47,775 nucleotides of DNA, taken from contig CAYTMV010000012.1 in assembly GCA_964439015.1 (NCBI GenBank), forward strand, positions 1-47,775. Reading direction: 5' to 3'. The notes beneath the pieces were generated by a model, which worked only from the letters and a program-made list of their open reading frames with translations, did no database searches and had not been told where the DNA came from. A program made the position numbers and the translations under genes. Numbering within the stretch: position 1 is the first letter of the stretch; the number at the start of each line of letters is the position of its first letter. This document shows, piece after piece, positions 1 through 6,764 of this stretch. This stretch comes from Gemmobacter sp964439015. GTDB taxonomy: Bacteria; Pseudomonadota; Alphaproteobacteria; Rhodobacterales; Rhodobacteraceae.

Positions 1-151
1 GCAGCTCGATCATTACCGGCAGGCCGGGCCTCATCAGAAAAACCGGCTCCATACCGTTGCGGGCCAAAAGCCTGCCGGCATTGCGCAGCGTTTCCAGCGC
101 CGACCGCAGGGTTTCCAGATCCTGCAGGCTCATTTCAGTCAGGTCGATCAT
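1..151 (-). CDS. Hypothetical small mobile-element protein (partial, N-terminal part)
   Basis: Reading leftward from an ATG at 151 an open frame runs off the window after about 50 codons (begins MIDLTEMSLQDLETLRSALE). The ATG overlaps the TGA of the gene before it as ATGA, which supports this start and translational coupling in the leftward operon. The visible part is predicted to be helical and has no recognisable motif. It belongs to the run of very small genes behind the Cro-like gene, so an early-region phage protein is the best guess. Its C-terminus and length are unknown. Confidence 0.6.
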   Translation of the reverse strand, partial: MIDLTEMSLQDLETLRSALETLRNAGRLLARNGMEPVFLMRPGLPVMIEL

Positions 152-522
152 GCCTCATCCCCTCGCGTCATTGCAGACCGCAGCGCGTCCAGCGCCTGCC
201 CGGCCCGCCACATCATCACCTCGGCCAGCGCCGCGCGCAGATCCTCGCGGGCATGGCTATAGGCAGCGGCCCCTGCCGCATCGGCCTTGCGATGCGGCGC
301 GCGCTCCAGCAGGTGCCGGCATTGCAGCACCAGGCGCGCGATCAACGTGATCCGCGCCGTGGCTGCAGGCAGCAGCGCGGGCAGCTCGTCCAGCACCATC
401 TGCACGCGGCCCGGCGCGGCCTGATCCTGCGCCCAGTCATGGCAGGCCAGAAACCCACACAGGTTGATCAACGCCTGATCGGCCAGCGACAGGCGGATCG
501 GCTGATCGCCGCCCGCGCTCAT
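148..522 (-). CDS. Hypothetical protein of the leftward early operon
   Basis: 124 residues starting at ATG 522 (MSAGGDQPIRLSLADQAL). The frame is open further upstream, but this ATG overlaps the preceding stop as ATGA, so it is the better start. The protein is mostly helical and Ala/Leu/Arg-rich, with no signal peptide or membrane segment and a single Cys-Gly-Phe-Leu-Ala-Cys-His stretch near the N-terminus. I do not recognise a family. Tight overlaps on both sides place it in one transcript with the genes between 1 and 1711, which looks like a phage early operon. Confidence 0.6.
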   Translation of the reverse strand: MSAGGDQPIRLSLADQALINLCGFLACHDWAQDQAAPGRVQMVLDELPALLPAATARITLIARLVLQCRHLLERAPHRKADAAGAAAYSHAREDLRAALAEVMMWRAGQALDALRSAMTRGDEA

Positions 523-866
523 TGCAGCACCCACAGCAGCCAGGCCGCCCCCGCCATGGCCGCCGGCAACAGCCCGAACACCACCAGCGCAGCCAGCAGC
601 CATTGGCGTAGCCCATCAGGCGCCTGTGCCATTTCTGGCCATTCCGGCAGGGACAGCGGCTCCGCTGGCCGGTCCGGCCGCTTTGCCTCCAGCAAGGCGC
701 GCTCACCAGCCTCCAGCGCCTGGATCATCTCGACCGCCATCTGACGGCGCAGCGTGACCCGCATCACGCAATCCTCGGGCAGCAGCGCCAGCTGCACTCG
801 CAGCCGCTGCGCCAGCGTCAATCCGGCATCACGGTCCAGATCGGAGCTAACGAACACCTCAGCCAT
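519..866 (-). CDS. Hypothetical protein with C-terminal membrane segment
   Basis: 115 residues from ATG 866 (MAEVFVSSDLDRDAGLTLAQ). An in-frame ATG pair at 890/887 is possible, but 866 overlaps the end of the preceding gene by 8 bases, typical of this operon. The N-terminal 80 residues are soluble and helical. The last 25 residues (WLLAALVVFGLLPAAMAGAAWLLWVL) form one hydrophobic helix reaching the end, so it could be a C-tail-anchored inner-membrane protein. The family is not recognised. It is coupled to the next gene by an ATGA overlap. Confidence 0.6.
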   Translation of the reverse strand: MAEVFVSSDLDRDAGLTLAQRLRVQLALLPEDCVMRVTLRRQMAVEMIQALEAGERALLEAKRPDRPAEPLSLPEWPEMAQAPDGLRQWLLAALVVFGLLPAAMAGAAWLLWVLQ

Positions 867-1215
867 GAATATCCCTCCGGGGTGCATCAACAGGCTCGGG
901 CCGGGTCAAGCGCCCGATCCCGCGCCACAACGCCTCGCCCAGGGCGACGACTGCAGCAGGATCGCGGCGCACCTCGGCCCATTGCTGGCAAAACATCATC
1001 ACCTCGGACCGCAGCGGGTGCCCCTCGGTCAGATCAGCCCTGGCTCGATCGGCCAGCGCCTCGACCTGAAACCGGGTGGGCAGAGCCACGCCGCCCTGCG
1101 CCTGCCGGGCGCGCAACGCCATCGCCGCGGCGGCCATCAGCACGGCACCCATCGGCCCGTCAGCACTGACCGGCGCGGGCTCCTGCAAAATCTCGATCTC
1201 GATTTCCGGGCACAT
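859..1215 (-). CDS. Hypothetical protein of the leftward early operon
   Basis: 118 residues if translation starts at ATG 1215, which has GGAG and AGGA purine stretches just upstream. An alternative ATG at 1230 (123 residues, MEIGSMCPEIEIEILQEPAP) overlaps the stop of the preceding small frame as TGATG, so coupling could favour it instead. The protein is acidic at the N-terminus and then helical (MGAVLMAAAAMALRARQ). No family is recognised. Position and size match small early phage proteins. Confidence 0.55.
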   Translation of the reverse strand: MCPEIEIEILQEPAPVSADGPMGAVLMAAAAMALRARQAQGGVALPTRFQVEALADRARADLTEGHPLRSEVMMFCQQWAEVRRDPAAVVALGEALWRGIGRLTRPEPVDAPRRDIHG

Positions 1216-1229
1216 GCTTCCTATCTCCA

Positions 1230-1337
1230 TCAGGGTGGCCGGGCCGGGGTGATCCCGGCCCGACCTTGGCCCGCCGCCTCGGCTGCGCCGCTTGCCAGTC
1301 GCGCCTCGGCTGCGGACACGGACGGCTCACTGCCCAT
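1230..1337 (-). CDS. Possible 35-residue small protein
   Basis: A short frame from ATG 1337 (MGSEPSVSAAEARLASGAAE) ends in TGA at 1230-1232, overlapping the ATG at 1230 as TGATG. It fills an otherwise empty 190-base gap between the Cro-like gene and the next gene, and the stop/start overlap is the same kind seen through the rest of this operon. Composition is Ala/Gly-rich with no motif. It may be a real small protein or a leader frame that couples translation. The evidence is positional only. Confidence 0.3.
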   Translation of the reverse strand: MGSEPSVSAAEARLASGAAEAAGQGRAGITPARPP

Positions 1338-1420
1338 GCGCCGCCATCTGCTGCGGGCGCGCCCCCATGACCCGGCGCGCCCGCAATGCCGGGGCGCTGC
1401 TCACCGCCCCGGCACATCTC

Positions 1421-1711
1421 TCAGGCCGCCGCATCCGGCGCGGCCCGCTTTTCCCGCATCAACGCCTCGATCTCGGCGCGCGGCGCGCCCCAGATCAGAT
1501 GCTCGGCCCGCAACGGCAGACCGCGCGCGGCGGCATGGGCCAGCAAACGGCGCATATGCCGCGAAGAAGGGATGTCACCCGCATCGCGGCTGGCCGAAGA
1601 CCGGCGCCAGCCATAGGGGGCTTTCTGGTCGATACCGATTGCGGCACCGATCGCCTCGGGACGCCCGATGATGTGTTCGACCACTTCGGATGGTGTCAGG
1701 TGTTCACTCAT
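1421..1711 (-). CDS. YdaS/Cro-like antirepressor-type DNA-binding protein
   Basis: 96 residues from ATG 1711 (MSEHLTPSEVVEHIIGRPEA). The first 45 residues read as a helix-turn-helix of the YdaS/Cro-like family: a short helix, then the segment IGAAIGIDQKAPYGWRRSS, then a basic stretch before a second helical part (RHMRRLLAHAAARGLPLRAE) and the HLIWG block commonly seen after the HTH in these proteins. It is the first gene of the leftward operon and diverges from the CI-like repressor, the classical cro/cI layout. It probably represses the repressor promoter and opens the early programme. An upstream extension to 1747 lacks support and would overlap the promoter. Confidence 0.75.
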   Translation of the reverse strand: MSEHLTPSEVVEHIIGRPEAIGAAIGIDQKAPYGWRRSSASRDAGDIPSSRHMRRLLAHAAARGLPLRAEHLIWGAPRAEIEALMREKRAAPDAAA

Positions 1712-1742
1712 GGGGCCTATATAGCGCCCAACTTTTTCACAC

Positions 1743-1786
1743 CGCAACTATAAATTTCAGAAAAACTGACAGCAATGTTAGTTGCG
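1743..1786. promoter_or_regulatory. Divergent operator candidate between cro-like and cI-like genes
   Basis: A perfect 8-bp inverted repeat, CGCAACTA at 1743-1750 and TAGTTGCG at 1779-1786, brackets the leftward promoter elements. AACTGACAG lies between the arms and GTTAGTTGC ends the region. Related GTTA/TAAC pieces recur at the 3166-3195 promoter. The position between two divergent DNA-binding genes makes this the natural repressor/Cro operator region. Protein binding is inferred. Confidence 0.45.
1747..1775 (-). promoter_or_regulatory. Leftward promoter of the cro-like operon
   Basis: On the minus strand TTGCTG (1775-1770) and TATAGT (1752-1747) are separated by exactly 17 bases, close to the sigma-70 consensus. 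Transcription would begin near 1740, about 30 bases before the ATG at 1711. The elements lie within the 1743-1786 inverted repeat, so repressor binding there would block this promoter. Confidence 0.55.
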
Positions 1787-1805
1787 ACTGATTACCTGTT
1801 CCTGA

Positions 1806-2420
1806 ATGGATGACAAGTGGTTTAAAGCGCAGCAGAAAAAAGTCGGCGTCACGGCCGAGGATATTGCGCGGCGCATGGGGCGATCCCGCGCGAATGTTTC
1901 GCACATCCTGACCGGTCGTCAGCGCATGTCCCTGGATTGGGCACGCGCCTTTGCTGAGGTTTTGCAGGTGCCTCTTGCGACGGTCCTGGAAAAAGCCGGC
2001 GTGGCTGACGTGACCACAGCTCAGCAGATCAGGCCCGGTTTTGCCGAAGGCGATGCCGCGCCGTGGCGGGCCGGGCCGACAATGGCCGAAAATGCCACCG
2101 TGCGCGGCGTGGCTGAGGCGTTGGGGGCTGATCGCCCCGGTGTCGATGTCTGGCGCGTCAAGGGCGCGACGATGGCCCTGGGCGGCTTGCTCGCCGGGGA
2201 TTTCATATTGGTCGATACCCACGCCAGCGAACGCGCGCGGCAGGGCGATATCGTCGTGGCCCAGCTCTATCGCGCGGGCGATGCCGTCACCGTCCTGCGT
2301 CGGTTTGAACCGCCGGTGCTGGTGGCCGCCAGCACCGCGCCAGAGGATGGCCGGGTGCATGTCGTCGATGGCGTCAACGTTGTCATCAGAGGTGTCGTTG
2401 TGGCAAGCTGGAGGGTTTGA
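1806..2420 (+). CDS. CI-like phage repressor, S24 fold without the catalytic dyad
   Basis: 204 residues. Residues 13-65 form an XRE-type helix-turn-helix (VTAEDIARRMGRSRANVSHI). Residues 95-204 match the LexA/CI S24 fold, with GDFILVD at 131-137 and QGDIVVAQL at 147-155. In cleavable repressors the serine sits in GDSM and the lysine in a vtvKrl strand. Here these read GATM (Thr122) and VTVLRRF (Leu164), so RecA-stimulated self-cleavage looks lost and the domain probably serves only in dimerisation. It diverges from the cro-like gene and overlaps a TTG-initiated gene at its 3' end. It is probably the lysogeny repressor; control of the 3229 operon is inferred from similar repeats at that promoter. 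Confidence 0.85.
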   Translation: MDDKWFKAQQKKVGVTAEDIARRMGRSRANVSHILTGRQRMSLDWARAFAEVLQVPLATVLEKAGVADVTTAQQIRPGFAEGDAAPWRAGPTMAENATVRGVAEALGADRPGVDVWRVKGATMALGGLLAGDFILVDTHASERARQGDIVVAQLYRAGDAVTVLRRFEPPVLVAASTAPEDGRVHVVDGVNVVIRGVVVASWRV

Positions 2421-2611
2421 AATTGGGCAGAAACAATTTTGTTTTTTGGGTTTGGCAGTTGGGCAGTGTTGCCACGTTCATTTATCTGACCTTTCTTGAT
2501 GGGGCTGTTTACAACTTTTGGAACTGGATCGTTCTTCTGCCGATCAACCTGTTCCTGGGGGAAATCTGGCCCATATATTGGTTAGTCCTGCGCCCGGTGA
2601 TGGGCGCGTGA
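2417..2611 (+). CDS. Small inner-membrane protein co-transcribed with the repressor
   Basis: 64 residues starting at TTG 2417, which overlaps the repressor's TGA; GGAGG lies a few bases upstream and decides this start. Two hydrophobic segments (about residues 12-30, SVATFIYLTFLDGAVYNFW region, and 36-60, NWIVLLPINLFLGEIWPIYW) predict a two-pass membrane protein with a short positive N-terminus (MKLGRNN). The base composition is AT-richer than the chromosome. The product is expressed whenever the repressor is, which suits a lysogenic-conversion or superinfection-exclusion protein, but no family is recognised. The next gene begins at its stop (TGATG). Confidence 0.65.
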   Translation: MKLGRNNFVFWVWQLGSVATFIYLTFLDGAVYNFWNWIVLLPINLFLGEIWPIYWLVLRPVMGA

Positions 2612-3147
2612 TGGTGAGCTTGGGGGCACTTGGCCGGTCTGCGGTCTTTTCTGTATCCGCCTGCCTCTTGGCGTGTCCGGCTGTTGCCGGTGAAGCGGAG
2701 ATGGTTCAGGTTTTCCTTTCACAATGCGTTCACGGAGGCTACGTCCAGATGGCCGGGCCTGACGCGGCCACTTTCCCCAAGGCCACAAGGATTAACGGGA
2801 ACTTGCTTGCTTCCAGCATCGGCTTTGGCGCGGATCTTCGCGTTATGGATGCGTGGGATCTGGACCCTTCACGCGCGGCCGGTGAGGGCCTTGCCTTGCT
2901 TGTAGTCCTGTTCAACGAACCGTCGCTTGGCCCGATGGCCGGTTGTGTGATTTTCTCGGATCGAGGCTCTAAGTATGCGCTTGAGGATGAGCTGATTTCC
3001 AATGGCGCCGAGCGATCAGCGGGCGGCCCGCTTCTCGATCGCGAGGGTCGTTTATGGATCATGCGAACTGTGGGCTGGCCAGAAATCCCGTATGGGATCG
3101 CCTTCGTCTTTGGTATGACGCCAAATCCTGCCGAGATAGAAAAATAG
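2611..3147 (+). CDS. Secreted or periplasmic protein of unknown function
   Basis: 178 residues from ATG 2611, overlapping the preceding stop. A Sec signal peptide is visible (basic-poor N-terminus, hydrophobic core SAVFSVSACLLACPAVAG, likely cleavage after AVA near residue 24). The mature part of about 150 residues has few cysteines (one in LSQCVHGGY, one in AGCVIFSD) that could pair in the periplasm. It contains a beta-rich central part (GLALLVVLFNEPSLGPMAG) and ends PAEIEK. I do not recognise the family. As third gene of the repressor transcript it is likely a lysogenic-conversion ('moron') gene. Confidence 0.65.
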   Translation: MVSLGALGRSAVFSVSACLLACPAVAGEAEMVQVFLSQCVHGGYVQMAGPDAATFPKATRINGNLLASSIGFGADLRVMDAWDLDPSRAAGEGLALLVVLFNEPSLGPMAGCVIFSDRGSKYALEDELISNGAERSAGGPLLDREGRLWIMRTVGWPEIPYGIAFVFGMTPNPAEIEK

Positions 3148-3165
3148 AAAAACTGAAAAAGATAG

Positions 3166-3195
3166 TTGACAGTTACAGGTGCTAACTCCTAACTT
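3166..3195 (+). promoter_or_regulatory. Promoter of the excisionase-integrase operon with operator-like repeats
   Basis: TTGACA at 3166-3171 and TAACTT at 3190-3195 are 18 bases apart. Between them AGTTA (3171-3175) and TAACT (3183-3187) form an inverted repeat, and CTAAC occurs twice in a row (3182-3186 and 3189-3193). These resemble the GTTAGTTGC element at the 1743-1786 operator, so control by the CI-like or Cro-like protein is plausible. The first gene starts at 3229. Confidence 0.5.
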
Positions 3196-3228
3196 TGCAG
3201 GCACACAGCTTGCAAACAGGGGTTGCCC

Positions 3229-3492
3229 ATGACCACCACCATCGCCACCACCGCCACCGCCGTTGCCATCCCGCTCGCCACGGGCGGCATCATCACCGAT
3301 CAGGTGATCCAGGCGACGATTGACGCCACCAACCGCGCCCGCGCCGGCGAACTCAACGACGCCGACGCCGCCTTGCTGCTGCTCGTGGCAGGCCCGGCGC
3401 TGGAAGAACTGCTGCAGCGCCGCCAAGCCGCCGTGCTGATCTCTGGCCTGGCCTCGGGCCGTGTGCTGCCCTTCACCCGGCCGGGGGCCTGA
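3229..3492 (+). CDS. Hypothetical small mobile-element protein
   Basis: 87 residues from ATG 3229 (MTTTIATTATAVAIPLATGG), with a purine run (caggggt) upstream. The N-terminal third is Thr/Ala/Ile-rich and moderately hydrophobic. The rest is helical (DADAALLLLVAGPALEELLQ). It is the first gene of the rightward operon leading to the integrase and starts about 30 bases after the predicted promoter. No family is recognised. Confidence 0.55.
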   Translation: MTTTIATTATAVAIPLATGGIITDQVIQATIDATNRARAGELNDADAALLLLVAGPALEELLQRRQAAVLISGLASGRVLPFTRPGA

Positions 3493-3496
3493 CGCC

Positions 3497-3778
3497 ATGT
3501 CGCGGTCCACCACCACCACCCCCACGCCGCATGGCGATCTTAACCACGACCAGCTCCACGGCTTCCTGCTGGCCTGCGACTGCTTCGCCAGCTTTGGCCG
3601 CGAGATCGAGGCACAGGGCATCAGCCTCGGCGGCCCGCAAACCATGGTGCCCATGACCCGCGTGATGGCCCATGGCGGCCGCATGGTCCGCAACGTGGCC
3701 GACCTGATGCGCTTGACCATCGGCAGCAATATCCGGCTGGCGATCGACGCCAGCCCCGCGCCGGATCTTCTGGCCTGA
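3497..3778 (+). CDS. Hypothetical small mobile-element protein
   Basis: 93 residues from ATG 3497, five bases after the preceding stop. The N-terminal tail is Ser/Thr-rich (MSRSTTTTPTPHGDL); the remainder is a mixed helical domain containing FLLACDCFASFGREIEAQ and RMVRNVADLMRLTIGSNIRL. No signal peptide or membrane segment. I do not recognise it. Its place between the operon promoter and the integrase suggests a role in the element's early or excision functions. Confidence 0.55.
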   Translation: MSRSTTTTPTPHGDLNHDQLHGFLLACDCFASFGREIEAQGISLGGPQTMVPMTRVMAHGGRMVRNVADLMRLTIGSNIRLAIDASPAPDLLA

Positions 3779-3894
3779 TTTTACCTGTTCCCGCTTTCTC
3801 CGGGGTGCCGCCCGCGGCGATCTGCCAGCCGCCCCCGCCACCTCTCCAACGCGCGCAGGCGGCATGCCGTTGGGGCTTTTTCAAGGACCACAAC

Positions 3895-4011
3895 ATGATC
3901 CTCGAACTGATCTGCCTTCTGGCCGGCCTTGGCATCGGCCTGATCGTGGGCGAACGCTGGGCCGACCTGCGCCTGCGCGCCCATCATCCGCATTTGTTCC
4001 GGGGCAGGTGA
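3895..4011 (+). CDS. 38-residue single-pass membrane protein
   Basis: From ATG 3895, preceded by AAGGA, the frame encodes MILELICLLAGLGIGLIVGE followed by a short basic tail rich in Arg and His. One membrane helix (residues 2-19) and a small cytoplasmic tail are evident. Longer in-frame starts at 3805 run through low-complexity proline codons and are less likely. The stop overlaps the next ATG as TGATG. Small membrane proteins of this size are common next to phage integrase modules; the function is unknown. Confidence 0.5.
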   Translation: MILELICLLAGLGIGLIVGERWADLRLRAHHPHLFRGR

Positions 4012-4271
4012 TGCAGGATTTTCTCACCGCCCGACAGGTGGCCGCCATGCTCGGCCTCGACAGTGCCGCCGCCTTCTATCGCCGCCGCGCCCGGCTTGAG
4101 GATGATCACGCCTTCCCGCTGCCGCTGCCTACCTCGCTGCGCAACATGCGCTGGCGCCGCGATCTGATCGAGGCATGGCTGGCCGAACAGGGCCGCGCCA
4201 GACACCTGCCCAGCCCGGCCCGGCCCGAGGGCGCGAATATCTATCTTCTTGAACAGGCCCGCATCGCATGA
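4011..4271 (+). CDS. Excisionase/AlpA-like helix-turn-helix protein
   Basis: 86 residues from ATG 4011. The N-terminus (MQDFLTARQVAAMLGLDSAA, then AFYRRRARLEDDHAFPLPLP) has the pattern of a winged-helix MerR/excisionase DNA-binding domain: a helix-turn-helix starting with LTARQVA, a recognition helix with FYRRR, then FPLPLPTSLRNMRWRRDLIEAWL, which matches the beta-wing and final helix of AlpA/Xis-type proteins. It overlaps the integrase start by 4 bases, the usual xis-int arrangement. It probably acts as the recombination directionality factor. Confidence 0.75.
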   Translation: MQDFLTARQVAAMLGLDSAAAFYRRRARLEDDHAFPLPLPTSLRNMRWRRDLIEAWLAEQGRARHLPSPARPEGANIYLLEQARIA

Positions 4272-5497
4272 CCCGCAAACCCACCACCAGCAGCCCGGCA
4301 ACCACGCGGCCTCGCGGCCTGCGCGAACGCGCGCGCGCTGACGGATCGGTGCGCCTGTGGTGGGAACCGCCAGCCGATGCCCGCCCGCTGGGCTTCGGCC
4401 CGGTCGAACTGCCGGACGCCGTTTCGGCGGCATGGGCTCAGGCCACCAAACTCAATCGGCAAGTCGATGCCGCCCGCGCCACCGGTCAACGCCTGGCCGA
4501 AGGGCAGCGCCAGACGCGCCGCATCGAAGACCTGATCCGCTCCTACCGGGCTTCGGTCCACTGGCGCGAAAAGCTGAAACCGAAAACCCGCGACAGCTAT
4601 GCCAAACTGCTGGGCGTGATCGCCGACAAATGGGGCACAGCCCGCGCGGCCGAATTTGACAAGGCGGTGATGCATCAGTGGTATCAGACGCTCTACAGCG
4701 CCCGCGGGCCGCGCATGGCCCAGGCGCTGATCCGCATGATGTCGATCCTGATGGAACACGCCGAAACGCTGGGCTGGCGCCCGGCCAACGCCAATCCCTG
4801 CCTGCGGCTCAAGGTTCACACCCCGCCACCACGCGCCCGCGCCGCCTCCATGGCCGAGATCGCGGCGATCCTCGCGGCGGCGGAAACGCTGGGGCTGCAC
4901 GGCGCGCGCACGGCTATTCTGCTGTCGCTGCTGCATGGTCAGCGCCAGACCGATGTTCTGACCGCCCGCCGGGGCGATTTTGCCCTGACCGACTGGACGC
5001 CGCCGGGCGCTGCGGCGCCGCGCCGGGTCTGGGTCTGGCGCTTCACCCGGTCCAAACGCGGCAACGCAGCCGTGATCCTGCTGCATGACGATGCGGTGCC
5101 GGCGATCCGCGCGGCGCTGGCAGATGCCGGCACGGCCGATGCGCCGCGCACCACCGATGACGTGCTGATCCGCGACGAGGCGACCGGCAAGCCATACTCC
5201 GAATTTCTGTTCAACAAACGCTGGCGCGCGATCCTCGCCCATGCGGCCGACAAGGCCAAGGGCAACTGCCCCAGCGCAGCCACCCTGCAATTCCGCGACC
5301 TGCGGCGCACATGGGCAATGATGGCCCGCGCGGCAGGCGTGTCGAACGAGGACGTGGGCGACGTGCTGGGCAACAGCCTCGCCGCCTCGCCCCTGCTCGA
5401 AGCCACCTATACCCCGGCCAGCATGGAAACCACCGGCCGCGCCATCGCCGCCGTCCAGCTGCCGGGCCTTAAGCAAACGAAAGGACCTGCCGCATGA
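4268..5497 (+). CDS. int: Tyrosine recombinase (phage-type integrase)
   Basis: 409 residues. A SAM-like core-binding domain lies at about 85-185 and the catalytic domain at 190-395. The first arginine is in GQRQTDVL (Arg226), a possible catalytic lysine is in RSKRGN (Lys263), the second arginine is in FRDLRRT (Arg346), and the nucleophile is Tyr381 in EATYTPAS. The box II histidine is Arg343 (RDLR instead of HDLR), and the late His/Trp position reads LGNS (Asn369). The RDLR form occurs in other alphaproteobacterial integrases, to my knowledge; loss of the second His is less usual. The ATGA overlap with the excisionase-like gene and the tRNA-Asn gene 1.9 kb downstream support integration at that tRNA. 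Confidence 0.92.
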   Translation: MTRKPTTSSPATTRPRGLRERARADGSVRLWWEPPADARPLGFGPVELPDAVSAAWAQATKLNRQVDAARATGQRLAEGQRQTRRIEDLIRSYRASVHWREKLKPKTRDSYAKLLGVIADKWGTARAAEFDKAVMHQWYQTLYSARGPRMAQALIRMMSILMEHAETLGWRPANANPCLRLKVHTPPPRARAASMAEIAAILAAAETLGLHGARTAILLSLLHGQRQTDVLTARRGDFALTDWTPPGAAAPRRVWVWRFTRSKRGNAAVILLHDDAVPAIRAALADAGTADAPRTTDDVLIRDEATGKPYSEFLFNKRWRAILAHAADKAKGNCPSAATLQFRDLRRTWAMMARAAGVSNEDVGDVLGNSLAASPLLEATYTPASMETTGRAIAAVQLPGLKQTKGPAA

Positions 5498-6165
5498 GCG
5501 ACAAAACCACATCATCATCTGCAGAATGGGCGCCATGCCCGTTTTGTGGATCTGTGCCGTATCCTGAAGGCGACGGGTTTGAACACCATCAGACTGACAA
5601 TTGCGTGCTGGATAGCCTCTGGATGCGGGCCGATGAACTGACCGAATGGAACACCCGCGTCCAACGAACCGCCCTTGCCGCCAGCCAGCCCGCCGATCCT
5701 GTCACCAACGCCGGTTGCCGCCAGACGGTGAAAGTCAAGCCGCTGGTGTGGACTTATGTTGGTGGAGAGACATGGATTGCACGCACCACTATAGGTATCG
5801 CGTCCGTCCAGAAAGATACGCATGGATGGGGTGTTTGGCTGGCTGGTCAGAATAGTGAGTCTGTTTGCTGGCGCGTAGAAAATACCATTGAAACCGCCAA
5901 AGCAGCCGCCCAAGCCGACTACGAGGGCCGCATCCTCGCCGCGCTGGAAGCCGCGCATACGGAGATTGCACCGATGGACAAGATCGACACAAGCACGGCG
6001 CTTCTGCCCTGCCCGTTTTGCGGTGGTGAGGCTATTCTAATGACGCCAGCCGGATCGCGGCCTTACATCATGTGCGCTGAGCGTTTCTGCGGCGGCCCGC
6101 AAAACTCAACAGAAGTTGCCATCGCAGCCTGGAACCGCCGCGCCATCGGGGAGGACAAGGCATGA
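5494..6165 (+). CDS. Double Lar-family (restriction alleviation-like) zinc protein
   Basis: 223 residues with two Lar-type units. The first has CPFCG at 15-19 and ends EWNTR (51-55). The second has LPCPFCGGEA at 171-180, further cysteines at 194 and 199 and ends AAWNRR (211-216). Between them (82-150) sits a beta-rich insert, KPLVWTYVGGETWIARTTIG, of a kind found in other phage proteins. Lar of the Rac prophage relieves type I restriction by acting on the host enzyme; the short family is otherwise little studied. Two units around an insert suggest a fusion. It overlaps the integrase stop (ATGA), so it is expressed with it. Confidence 0.75.
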   Translation: MSDKTTSSSAEWAPCPFCGSVPYPEGDGFEHHQTDNCVLDSLWMRADELTEWNTRVQRTALAASQPADPVTNAGCRQTVKVKPLVWTYVGGETWIARTTIGIASVQKDTHGWGVWLAGQNSESVCWRVENTIETAKAAAQADYEGRILAALEAAHTEIAPMDKIDTSTALLPCPFCGGEAILMTPAGSRPYIMCAERFCGGPQNSTEVAIAAWNRRAIGEDKA

Positions 6166-6458
6166 GCGCGCCGGAACGGATTTGGGTTACTCCTGACGAC
6201 ACGATGGGGTGGGGCGTAGCATGGGCGTGTGACCGCGTTGAAAATGTAATCAAACCGTCAATCGAATACGTCCGCGCCGATACCGTTGCCGAGACGATCC
6301 GGCAGGCGGTGCAGGCCGAGCGGGAGGCGTGTGCCATCGCGGCAGGAGACGCGGCAGTGGATGCGCTAATGAGGCAAGATCCAGACGCAGGACCACTGCG
6401 CAGGCAATTGGTCAGAACGAAGGCGATTAGTGCCATCCGCGCGAGAGGTGACGCATGA
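6162..6458 (+). CDS. Hypothetical phage-type protein
   Basis: 98 residues from ATG 6162, overlapping the previous gene as ATGA. It begins MSAPERIWVTPDDTMGWGVA and contains IEYVRADTVAETIRQAV. The ERIW...YVRAD pattern is common in short phage proteins that follow Lar-like genes. A helical C-terminus (ETIRQAVQAEREACAIAAGD) completes it. No enzymatic motif is present and the function is unknown. It overlaps the next gene. Confidence 0.65.
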   Translation: MSAPERIWVTPDDTMGWGVAWACDRVENVIKPSIEYVRADTVAETIRQAVQAEREACAIAAGDAAVDALMRQDPDAGPLRRQLVRTKAISAIRARGDA

Positions 6459-6763
6459 CCAACCCACAAAAATTCCTCGACACCCCAGCCGTAACCGCCG
6501 CGCTGGATCAGCTGCACCGCGCGATCAATGACGCGACACAGGGCCGGTGGCAATCGCTCCTGGTCGTGGTCGATGGCGGCAACGATCTCGGCGTGGGTGG
6601 CACATTCACCGGCTGCAATTGCTTTACCTGCACCATGCGGGTAATGGCCACCGCCTCGCGCACCGTCTCAAAGCAGGGCAGCAAGTCGCCCTTTGCGGCG
6701 GACGAAAGCAAGCTGACGGATGCCGTGATCGGCCAGACCATCAAAAACCTGACGAGGCACTGA
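6455..6763 (+). CDS. Hypothetical phage-type protein
   Basis: 102 residues from ATG 6455, overlapping the preceding stop as ATGA. The middle contains SLLVVVDGGNDLGVGGTFTG followed by CNCFTC, a Cys-x-Cys-x2-Cys cluster that could bind a metal. Flanking parts are helical (AALDQLHRAINDATQGRWQS). I do not recognise a family. Its composition and spacing match the other genes of the integrase operon. Confidence 0.6.
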   Translation: MTNPQKFLDTPAVTAALDQLHRAINDATQGRWQSLLVVVDGGNDLGVGGTFTGCNCFTCTMRVMATASRTVSKQGSKSPFAADESKLTDAVIGQTIKNLTRH

Positions 6764-6764
6764 C

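Noticed and set aside
1421..1747. Longer start of the Cro/YdaS-like gene at 1747
   Set aside because: It would run through the promoter and operator; ATG 1711 matches family N-termini.
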